In this document: positions 23,364 through 33,333 of the stretch, piece by piece
How positions within the stretch are numbered: position 1 is the first letter of the stretch
Layout: each line of letters begins with the position of its first letter
Source of the DNA: Polytrichum commune
Lineage: Eukaryota > Streptophyta > Polytrichopsida > Polytrichales > Polytrichaceae
DNA: 64,000 nt
NCBI GenBank assembly: GCA_950295325.1
Contig: OX485806.1
Span: forward strand, 55,487,169-55,551,168
Direction of reading: 5' to 3'
Program-made: the position numbers and the translations under genes
The notes under the pieces: generated by a model
Seen by the model: only the letters and a program-made list of their open reading frames with translations
What the model was told of the DNA's origin: nothing
Databases searched by the model: none

Positions 23364-25310
23364 TGATGCACCCCATGGGTCGTTCCCTTGCAAATTAGCT
23401 CAAGAAGACTCACGGTGAGACATCACGTAAATTTATATTCGCTTGAGAACTACCGTGCCTCATTAATATGTTCGGTCCTCAAATTAATAATCCCTTTCTT
23501 CTCCTTATGATATGAATATAATTATTGGAGTGAACACAATCTCATTATCTTAATTCTTACTCTCAATGTAAGGCATCATTGACAATAAGAACCTTTAGAT
23601 TTAAGAAAGCTTCAAGAGGTGTAACAATAACATATAATAATATAGTTTCAATATGTTGTTTGAATCCTTAAGTTTTGTAGTTCATAACATCAATCATATC
23701 AATGATAATAATCTTATAATGAAGAACATATAATATCTTTGAATCTTCCTTTTTAAGCTCAAGTGTTACTACTTATAATATTGTAACTTGACAATTATAC
23801 TTATTATAGTTATAAGTTCATGCACACTTCATTAATTGTTTTGCAATGTCACGTTGATCTTCAAAGTGCTTTAATAACAAGAATAATTGTAATTCTCTTG
23901 AGTTTTGCTCAAGAGAGAAGAACTTTTCTTCAATTGTTAATGACATCCAACAACTCACAAAGTATTGTGAAAGAAAGAGGTTCAATAACAATTGTAATAA
24001 GTGGGTTATATTATATCAATATTACTTTCTTCATATGTATTCAAACTTTGACGTGAATTAATGTCTTCATCATTCTTGTCAATCATAAGTTCAATCAATC
24101 AATATGTAGTATAATATGTATAAGTCGATTATGTAGTTTATAATAATAAGTTCCTCCTCTTTTGAAGGAGTTAAGTAATTTTGCTCAAATCATAACATGC
24201 ATATATTTCTTCAATCAATTAATCACATGAATAATTATAATTCCCTTTTGAGGAGATCAATGATAAGTTCCGCTTGAGAGATAATCTTGTTTCTTTCACT
24301 CAAGTTTAACAATCGCTTTCTCAATTTAATCTCTCTCAAAGTCCCATTGATTCTCCAATTTGTCTTTGAGTGCTTTGTTCTCACCCTCGCACTATCTTTT
24401 GAGTTCTTTTTCAAAAGAGTCTACTCAATCTACTCTACTCTCGGTTGCTCAATCACTCAAGTTCCAAGTACCGCTTGACAAACTTTGTAAGACAATTTGA
24501 GAGAGAGGTAGAAAGGTCACACGCATTTGTAGAAAAGATAAGTGTATTGCAAAGGTTCCTCGAGAGGAGAGTTACAAAAGCTTCAAGAGATTCTTAACAC
24601 TCAAATTTAAGATAACTTCGTTGTGTATAAAATGAGGTAATAGTCTCCTAATTTGCTTCCCTTATATAGTCTTTTCTTCCTATCCAAAATCTATACTAAA
24701 AGTGGTTGTTAACTTCCACTTTCCTAGATACTTACTATCTTTGATATATGTAGATGATTTCTATCCTAAACGGTTACAACCGTTTCATCATCTTAATGTT
24801 CATAATTCCAAGATTTCCCTAACTCCTTGTTGTGGCTACATTCTAAATTCTTTTTGGAGATCAATCAAATCTTCATGTTGATTGATTAATGATCATGCTA
24901 GTAGAATGTACCATATTCCTATATTCTCCTTAATGTCTTCATAATGTCTCCTTGAGTTTAATATCTAAAATTCCCATATATTCCATAATCGTGCTTCCTC
25001 AAAATCCTACATTCTACCTATTCCATAATCATGCTTCTTCGGATAAACATTCATCCTCAAAATCCTATATTCTAATATATCTTTATAACCCTCTTAATTC
25101 ACCCTTAATATACTCCTAATACATCCCTAATACTCCCCTTAATATGCCCCTAATATATATCCCTTTAAAGTCCTTTGATCACACTAGAAAGTCCTTTGTA
25201 AGCCGCCGGTACCCTACTCCCGTGGGTAAGGGAGCCTAAAACCGCGCGTCTTCCTTGTATTTCCGCGGTAAGGGGCCTATTCCCGTGGCCGAGCTCCTCT
25301 CTTCGGCGTT
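23364..25310 (-). mobile_element. LTR family B, copy 2
   Basis: Plus-strand left end TGATGCACCCCATGGG, and co-linear with 16182-18285, including the CTATATAAGGGAAG TATA-like site (minus sense, near 24665). No PBS follows; the end abuts the GCM fragment directly, so it is a solo or rearranged LTR. The right end is approximate. Confidence 0.7.
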
Positions 25311-25359
25311 CCATTGTTCGGTGTTGATCCTCTTGGTGTTGGTGGTGTTTGCTGCTCCT

Positions 25360-26607
25360 TAGGTGCTCTTATGTAACAATCTTGCTTCATAATCTTGAGG
25401 AGTTCAAGGACCTCATTTCTGCCGCCGACTACAAGACGTGCGAGTCCAAAATGGATAAACATCCCACTTGGTATCCCCTTAGCTTGGACGTCTTCGTCAA
25501 ATTCTTGTATAAGGTAATTTTCCCTTCCATTATGCTTATGTGTTTTTCTTCTTAATTCTTGTCATTCCCTTACAGATTGTTTTTTTGTTTTAGAAATAGT
25601 TATCAAACGCAGCCGACACTGCAACAAGGTTGTACCGGGAGAATACACCCAAGTTGCTCAGGCCTGCTTCCAAAATTTGGGATACTATGAACAAAACCCA
25701 AGATAAATTCATCAAAAATATTCGGTCTCGAAATTTCGAGAAGTTTATTTCTGTGGCCCATAAGGATAATGGCGAAGATTTCTTCTACGAGGTGCGCCTC
25801 TTCTCTTTATTTCTTTTTTGCTTTTACTTTCCTTTTCAATTTCTACTTGTTCTATCTTTTCTTACACTTGCATGTGTTGCAGATTGACCGTCATTTTTCC
25901 ACCTTCCTCGTCATAGATATGACAATAGAGAAACTTCAAAAGGTTGCAACCACCCATGTCGATGATTCCTTCAAAGCCAAGTGGCTTCAGTGGTGGAATT
26001 ATCCCGCCGATGTCAAAATCAAAAACCATTTCCCCTTGGCTCTTCCTCTTCGTGAGAAAGTCCTTGACGTCTGGCTTAACAAAGCTTCTTTTTGGACCCA
26101 GGTACATCTTCAAGTTTTATTTTCTTTTGTTTTTTCCTTTCCGTGTATTTTGACGACAAAGGCGATTTGAAATTTGTTAAAGGCCTTGACCTCACAGAGT
26201 TTGAGAAAGGCCCCATAGCAATCAAACGCATTGCTTACCGGTAAATTTTTCAGTTCTGATTTCGTACATATTATTTTCGTTCCCTTTCTTTTCCACCACT
26301 ATTTTCTTATTCCATGTCCTTCATTTCCCAAGTACATTCATAGTGAGTTCGTTGTGAAGAATTCTTTGCCTCCTTCATGCTTGCCCATTTTCCTCTTAGA
26401 TTGGGTCGATGTCAACTCCAATCTTTGTGTCTATACGGCCATGCAAGTTACAAAGTTTCCACACGTGCACTTGGAGGCTGGTGGTTGGTATTTGGATTGC
26501 TCTCGTGGATTTGTGCCCGAGGTGGAAGCAATGCTTTACAACACCCTTGTAAGCTCTTCCCCTCAGGTGATTGAATTAGAGAAAGAGCCGGAAGAGGATA
26601 ATCCAGC
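25360..26607 (+). pseudogene. P1 gene fragment, copy 2, four or more exons
   Basis: Protein family not recognised. Exon blocks with GT-AG borders: about 25370-25512 (DLISAADYKTCESKMDKHP, YPLSLDVFVKFLYK, then GTAATT); about 25600-25791 (LYRENTPKLLRP, FISVAHKDNGEDFFYE, then GTGCGC); 25884-26101 (IDRHFSTFLVIDMTIEKLQ, KWLQWWNYPADVKIKNHFP, then GTACAT); about 26140-26240 (VYFDDKGDLKFVKGLDLTEF, IAYR, then GTAAAT); about 26335-26607 (LLDWVDVNSNLCVYTAMQ, AGGWYLDCSRGFVPEVE, acidic tail). The last two match copy 1 at 13578-14200. It ends exactly where a G LTR begins, so the C terminus is missing. Splice borders and protein similarity indicate a once-functional gene or element ORF. Confidence 0.55.
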
Positions 26608-28574
26608 TATGAGCTCAATTGGGAGCCCACATGGGTTCTTAACCCTTTAAAACCAGTAGGAATTAGACTTTGATATTTTATGTTATTACTCAAAAAAATA
26701 AAAAGAGTGAAACCTTAGTTTTAGAATAGCAATGTAGAAAAGACTAGAGTATGAGTTATCATAGGATTTTATCTACGGAAAGGATTTGAATGAGTTGTGG
26801 TAGAAGTGAAGGCTTAGGCCAAGTGATTGTTTGGATAGGCTAGGATTAGTTGATTGATGCAACCACGGTTGTTGAAGTAGTTAAGGTGTTGTTCAAAATT
26901 AGGAGTGAGGTGGAGATGAAATTGAATTCACCAGTTAACCACATTCATTTTGGATGCTAATTTGGGTATGCCCGAAGAGGTGCTTGAGGTGGATTTATTG
27001 TTGTTATTGCAACGGGTTGTGAAAAAAGAGAAAAAACCAAAATAGAGTGTGGGTGTTTAATTGTGAGTTCGATTTAGGAAGGTTAAGTAGAGCCTTGTTT
27101 GGAGTTATTGTCCGTCTTAGGATTAGGTAGTGTTGATTTTAGGATGACGAGTGGGAGTATAGGCGATGGAGGGGGGCTTTTTGTAGATGGGTCAGCTGAA
27201 AAATCGTTAGGTTTCGGTGGGGGGAAAGGGCCGGAGGCTACTGTCTTTCCTCTCTTGAAGGTTGGGTGAAGGCAGCCATGGATGCGGCGGAAAACAGAAG
27301 CGAGGAGCTAGGTGCAGATCAAGGAAACATCCAACTGCGTTAGAGAGAAAGGGGGCTGGTGTGAGGACTAAGGACAAATCTTGATCAAAGATGCAGCTCA
27401 GCTGAGAAAAACCAGGAAGAGCCGAGCGCTCTCGGTTGAGGAGTTGCTGCCCTCGAACCGAGCGCAAGAGGAATGGATGGCGGGGTGAAATTTTGGTGAT
27501 CAGTAAAGTTGCTTCCCTCAACTGGAGAGGCTGGGAGCTGCTTGGGCAATCTCGGAGCAATGAAGCGGGTCGAATTTGCAGCCACTACGAGGGCGAGAGG
27601 CCATCAAGTGATGGAACAATTATCAAACTTGGCATTAATTTCAAGAGGTGTTAGTGCCTGGACGAGCATAGAGTCTTCCGAATGCAGAAAGGCCTCAAGA
27701 ATGCCGAATTCCACCCTGATTAGCTGGCATTGTGTTAGGAGATCTCGGGGCACTGAGGGTTCAATGGGGAAAGGCTGGATTTATTGAAGCTAGAGGGGAG
27801 GGAGCTCTCAGGGGTCCGCAGAATGTTGCTAGATGGAAGAGAACACAGTCGGGAGTGCCGAACTGTGCCTCCAAAGTACCGGCCATCCCGGGGACGGGTA
27901 GTGACGGGCAACGACGGGCGATGATGGGCCCCGGCCGTCACCGGACAACGCAAAATTGAGAGCTGGCTTTTGCTACTGAGATCGGTGGATGGGGCTTATT
28001 AGTTAGGCTTTATGCTTAGGCAGATGGGGTTTTAGTTACTAGGTGGGAAAGAGATGGGGATAGTAAGTTGGGGATGGAATTAGGGGATTTAACCACACTT
28101 GGGGGGTTACCACTTAGTAGTTTGAGGTTTTAATGAAAGTGAGAGGCATTAAGGAGTTAGGGTGTGTATGAGCCCAAAATGACTACTCATATTTGTTTTA
28201 TGTTTAGAACCTACTTAGAATTGCATTTGGAGTGTGTTAAAATAATCAAAAGTATAAAAAAAGTGAGGCTTGGTGTGGATTTATGTTTAGACCTTAAGCC
28301 ATTTTGTGTGGTGAATTAAAAGCTTAGTGACATTAGGGAGTGTTTTGATTAGAGGAGTAGTGTTTGATGAGGCAAGGGGAAGTGCCTTTTATTTAAATGT
28401 TTGAATTAGAACATGTTCTTGTTGGTTTAGGGGGTGAGGGTTTAGTGGATAGGATAAGGTACTAAGTAGGAGAGGATTAAATGTTGTGGTCTTGGGTGCA
28501 CCTTCCTTCACTCCTATCCTCTCACCCTCATTCCATTTTCTTTCTTCTCTTCCTCTTCCTCCTCCTCTCTTCAC

Positions 28575-28620
28575 TTCTCTTTCTCTTCTCTTTTTTCTCT
28601 CTCTCTCTCTCTTTTCTCTA
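28575..28620 (+). repeat. CT-rich microsatellite
   Basis: Pyrimidine run with about seven consecutive CT units inside the solo G LTR. Confidence 0.7.
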
Positions 28621-28779
28621 GGAAGTTGAGCTCTTAGAGCTCGGAAAAAAATGTGGAATTAGGTAGGGGACTTAGTGGGATTAGTGGACTTAGGTAGGTG
28701 AATTAGGGGGAGGCCTTGGAGAAGCTCTCTTTTGTTCATTTTCTGGTTTTTGTGGTTGAGGGTGGAGAAACTTAGTTAG

Positions 28780-28960
28780 AAGTAGCCGCAGCTAAGGAGC
28801 TGGGTTTATGAAGGAGCTAGGTTTATTTAATTAGAAGTAAGAAGCTGGGTTTATGAAGGAGCTGGGTTTATTTAGTTAGAAATAAGGAGCTGGGTTTATG
28901 AAGGAGCTGGGTTTATTTAGTTAGAAGTAGCGGCAGCTAAGAGCTGGGTTTATTAGTTAA
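28780..28960 (+). repeat. Minisatellite inside the solo G LTR
   Basis: Three to four copies of a unit with GGAGCTGGGTTTATGAAGG and 'tttagttagaagta'. Different in sequence from the minisatellites of the other G LTRs. Confidence 0.75.
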
Positions 28961-29658
28961 TTAGTGCCTACTAGCCTAATCAGCCTCCCAGTTAATTAGT
29001 CTTTGGTTAGTTCAAGCTACACCCTACCTTAGATTGTTGGTTAAGTGTGGCTACATGGTGGCATTAAGATACAAAGTTGGTGCTAAGCTATGGGGTTGAC
29101 ATTAAACGTGGAGTTGACACTAAATTGCGGAGCGGGCATCAAATGCGGGGTTGCTATCAAGCTGAGGAGTTGGCCATTAATTCATGGATTCAACAAGTGA
29201 AAGTTTTGCTAAGACCAAAAGCTGAAGAGGAATATCGGCAAGGGCATGTGTGGCAAAGACTATGACTTGGGAGCTTGAGTCGGCTAAAGGAGTAACCATA
29301 CACGATACTAGTGGTATCGAGGCATCATTGTCTCAAGCAAAGTGTGAAGCTAAGAAAGTTTCAAAATAAATGAAAATCATTCAAATGGAGGAGTAGTGAG
29401 CTAGTCACTCTCACATGGAGAGTGGAACACGCTCTAAAGGGTGAGTAGGAGGAAGGATGCTTGTGAACTCTTGGAAGAAGTTAATAAAGACTAGCACGAC
29501 TAGTGCATTGGTGGAGAGTTGAAGTTGAATTTCATGTTTCTACGATTCTCAACATAAGACATGTGATTCTCAAACCCATACCTGGACTAGGACGCTTAAG
29601 GGTGGTGGGTTTGGCCTCACAGTGTGGCATGAGGGAGAAGGATGTGAAGGGCAGTTTC

Positions 29659-30265
29659 CAAGGTTGTCTATTGTGTCGTGACGGAGGGTAATCCCGACAT
29701 AATGTCGTGCTGTCATGACACGTATCCGTCACGACATTATGCCGGATGATGTCTTTATCTTGCCGGACTTGAATTTTACCGAATTTTTTGTGTATTTACA
29801 TTACCCCATTGCGGACACGTAGGAGTTGCGATGTCCACGTGTGATGACATGTCAGCAAAGTAGAGGTAAAGTGGGGAATAAAATTACTAGCGCCCGTCCG
29901 CCCTCGTTCCCCGTACCCTAACCCCGCTCCCTTAGCCCATTAACATGTTCCCTAACCCGTTCCCTATGTTCCCTCCCGTCCGACCTACACCCTCCTTAGT
30001 AATATTTTATTACTTTGATTTTAACAAAATGGTAAACACAATGGCAAAATGGTTTACATGCCAAGGGAAATATGCACATCCACGTCGGCATTTTTTGCCA
30101 CATAAGACGCCACCTTGGCAAGAAGGTAAGTATTTTACCCACCCTACTAGGTTGACCCTAGTTTGACCCTACGAGGAGCCTATTGTGTCGTGACGGAGGG
30201 GTCCGACCCGACACGACGCGTCATGACGGCACGACCCCGTCATGACGTCGCGATAGACAACCCTG
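29659..30265. mobile_element. Non-autonomous hAT-like element, 8-bp TSD
   Basis: 607 bp. Left end CAAGGTTGTCTATTG, right end in reverse complement CAGGGTTGTCTATCG, giving terminal inverted repeats of about 15 bp. Flanked on both sides by GCAGTTTC (29651-29658 and 30266-30273), an exact 8-bp duplication, the hAT hallmark. GTGACGG/GTCATGACG words repeat near both ends, as subterminal transposase sites often do. No transposase is encoded. Confidence 0.85.
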
Positions 30266-30432
30266 GCAGTTTCACATACATGTACCTCTGACTATGAAAT
30301 AAAACCTATGTGGGTGAGTTTGCATTGAGTCTTGGAGCAGTCTCAAAGAATCACAAGGCCTTAGGAAAAGAGTGTTAGTTCCACACCTCCACCTGGAATA
30401 CGACGCATAAGGATAGGGGTTTCTGGCTGACA

Positions 30433-30469
30433 CCCTCTCGGATCCGAGAACGCCGAATTCTAGTGCATA
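30433..30469 (+). repeat. Family H repeat, left part split by a solo LTR
   Basis: Half of the palindrome (CCCTCTCGGATCCGAG) and 'gaattctagtgcata'. It continues at 32126. Confidence 0.7.
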
Positions 30470-32125
30470 TGTGAGGCCAAACCCACCACCATTAAGCATC
30501 CTAGTCCGGGTGGTGGTTTTGAGAATCACATTTACTTCATAACACCGTAATGTGAATTGCCATGTAGCTCCCATGTCCAAGTACCCACTTCATCTTAACT
30601 CAACTTGTTTTATTATTGTGAGCCTCTTGGCTTGTAGTAGAGTTCGATTTCTCAAGGGTCCAACCCGCGGCCTTGGCCACGCATGCCCTTAGAGAAGTTC
30701 CCCTTACACCCTTAGTTTTGGCTTCCTTTGTTTTGCCATCACCGGAGTCCTTAACATTATCCATCAACTCGTGTACTTAATTCAGTAAAGAGAGAAGTAA
30801 CAAGCGTTCAAAAACGCTATTATCTCTTCCCAATGGTGGGTACACTTGTTCACACAAAACCACACGCACAATGCCACTCTAATGAGCTTACTTACTCGTC
30901 TATCTAATGCCTTACTTAAGCTATCTTCTACATGCCCTTTAGAGCTTTATACTTCATTTGTTGGGCAACAACCTGATCACCCTTTAAATGGTTCTTCCTA
31001 TTAACCAAGTTAATCCTAGTTTAGTTGATGCAGCTCCCACTAGCCCTCGGCTGCTGGGCAGTCTCGGTGAACAGTAGAGCTGGTTAGCCCTTGGCTGCTG
31101 GGCAGTCTTGGTGAACAGTAAAGCTGGTTAGCCCTCGGCTACTGGTCAGTCTCCGTGAACAGTAGAGTTGGTTTGCCCTCGACTGCTGGGCAGTTTCAGT
31201 AAACAGTGGAGTTTGGTTAGCCCTCGGTTGCTGGGCAGTTTCCGTGAACAGTAGAACTGGTTAGCCCCCGGCTGCTGGGCAGTCTCCGTGAACAGTAGAG
31301 CTGGTTAACCCTCGGCTGCTGGGCAGTCTCCGTGAACAGTGGAGCTTGGTTAGCCCTCGGCTGCTGGGCAGTCTCCGTGAACAGTAGAGCTGGTTAGCCC
31401 CCGACTGCTGGGCCTTGGACCAGCCCCTTCCACTAACTATTTAGGCCCTAAGTACTCAACTCATCCCAAGATTACAAGGCCAAATAGGCTGAGCTAAGTG
31501 TAAACTAAATTAACTACAAGCATCTAACATCTAAAAACTAATGATTAATGAACTAGTGCCCACTTGACTAACTTGCCTTTGGGCTAAATCCTAAACTACA
31601 TGCACTCTCTAACCAAGCCTTGGCACACACTTCTACCTAAGTTCCTACACACCTCCACACTCAAGAGGGTGGAGGAGTTAACAACCTTGAAGAGAGAAAA
31701 GAGAGAGGAAAAATAAAAGAGAGAAGCCTTAAGTAGCAAGGAGAGAGAGAGGGCATGAGTTAAGGATAGGGTGAGAGGATTAGAGCCTCCAATCACAACC
31801 TCTTAACCTTCCCCTTCTAAGTAGGGACTATTCCCCATCCACAAAGCCTTTCCCTTCCTAAACCAACAAGGTGGATCCTAATGTGGGCATTTAACCCGCG
31901 GAGCTCACCTTGCCTCACCTTACTCCATACTCACCTAGTCAAGGCATCCCCTTATTGAACTTAAACCTTGAAACAATCACACAACACCACCTAATGTCTA
32001 AATTTAAATCCAAATCACACTTCACTCTTTTTATATGTTTGTGAATAATCATAACACGTCAAAGTCAAACCAAAATTGGTTTCGAAGACTTAATCACCAC
32101 ATGTGGGCACCATTTTGGGCTCACA
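30470..32125 (+). mobile_element. Solo LTR family G, TSD GCATA
   Basis: TGTGAGGCCAAACCCACC to TTTTGGGCTCACA, 1656 bp. GCATA flanks it at 30465-30469 and 32126-32130. The empty site 'tagtgcatacccaaac' survives at about 14431, which confirms the insertion. No interior remains, so it arose by LTR-LTR recombination. Confidence 0.9.
31038..31420 (+). repeat. Minisatellite of 44 bp, about nine copies
   Basis: Unit contains AGCCCTCGGCTGCTGGGCAG and 'tctccgtgaacagtagagctggtt'. Found only in this G LTR. Confidence 0.9.
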
Positions 32126-32356
32126 GCATACCCAAACTATTTGAACATATCAACCGAGCTAGTCCACACATCTTCAACCTATCTACACATAGATAATACA
32201 CAACATTCAAGTCACAATCTGGCCCTACAAACCTCAACCATGACCCTCTCGGATCCGAGAGGGTCGAATTCAATTCATAGGCAAACTATTTGAACATAAC
32301 AACCGAGCTAGTCCACACATCTTCAACCTATCTACACATTCATAATACACAACATT
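32126..32356 (+). repeat. Family H repeat, right part
   Basis: Two units with 'caaactatttgaacat', 'aaccgagctagtccacac' and an intact GACCCTCTCGGATCC palindrome at 32242-32265. Confidence 0.75.
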
Positions 32357-32602
32357 TGTGAGCCATGATCACCCCCACCTTTCAGTGCGTCCTAGTCCAG
32401 GTGAAGGATTCCCTTCCACATCTACTTTCCATCATTCCACATTTACCTACACCCTCCTAGTATCTCAACAAAGGATGGGTGCATTTAGCAGCTCTCTTTA
32501 TTATATTTAAACACAAGTATTAAAAAATACCTGAGTTACACCAAATCCGATTCTCAACCCAAAACCTCCACGCTTCCACACTCTGCTACCCTAACACTCA
32601 CA
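32357..32602 (+). mobile_element. LTR family G, internally deleted fragment
   Basis: Begins TGTGAGCCATG with the core 'cagtgcgtcctagtccagg' and an 'aagtattaaaaaatac' word shared with 39921-41293. A CTCACA near 32602 may be the surviving far end after a large deletion. Confidence 0.5.
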
Positions 32603-33333
32603 TGAATTGTATTTCATGATGGATTTAAGTGAGATATAAATTAGGGAGGTTTATTGAAATTGAAATTGAATATAGTCTAAACTTCTAGTTGACTATCGCA
32701 TTATTGAGGGCTGTTGGATCCATCTCGGTTTATCTTGTTCAATTCATATTTTTTCTTGAGTAGATCTTCCTAACGATGCATGGCAAACTTTAATTCAACT
32801 AATCATAAATTAATTATGAATTCTTAAAGTTGGAGATGGAAGGATCAGCTGAATAAACATCATGCTTCCAAACCTCATTACTATTGTAATCTTCAGGTCT
32901 CTAAATTTTTTCAGGGTAAATGATAAGTTGTGAGGTTTAAGATCTCTAAAAATTAATAATATATACTAGTGGTTTAATTATGGTGAAGCCAAAATTATAT
33001 TACATTAGAGCATTTTTTTATCATTCAATAACCTAAGTTCCACAACTAAATTAGCTACAAGAAATGAGATACGTTCAATTTGCGAGAAGTGGAGTGTAGT
33101 TAGCTTTTTGATTACAAACAAAAACCTAGGGAAACACTCAGGGAAGACTTAAAAGGTGATTTGTGCAACATCTAGGTGTCTTTGACAAAGTGTATTAGTT
33201 AAAACATAGAGTTATTTCACTTCCTTTTAGATTAGGACTGATAATTATCTTATGGATAAGGGATAAAAACTCTAAAAACTCTCTATGTCAGTACATGCAT
33301 ATGTGACAGTCTCTCACCTCACACTAATTCCCA
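32603..33333. other. AT-rich stretch, nothing recognised
   Basis: No gene, LTR end or tandem structure seen. Confidence 0.35.

Larger units (their letters stand above)
28167..29621 (-). mobile_element. Solo LTR family G, TSD GTGTG
   Basis: Minus-sense start TGTGAGGCCAAACCCACC at 29621, end GGGCTCATA at 28167. Both flanks read GTGTG (28162-28166 and 29622-29626), a 5-bp target-site duplication. It sits inside the outer G LTR, so it is the younger of the two. Confidence 0.8.
26608..30432 (-). mobile_element. LTR family G, outer copy with two nested insertions
   Basis: In minus sense it starts TGTCAGCCAG at 30432 with the family core (variant CCTTATGCGTCGTATTCCAG) and ends ...GAGCTCATA at 26608 beside the family's 'cccacatg' and 'aataaaaagagtga' end words. 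Subtracting the nested G LTR (28167-29626) and the hAT-like element (29659-30273) leaves about 1.75 kb, close to other G LTRs. GC-rich sequence at 27200-27960 occupies its middle. Flanking pentamers do not match. Confidence 0.55.
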
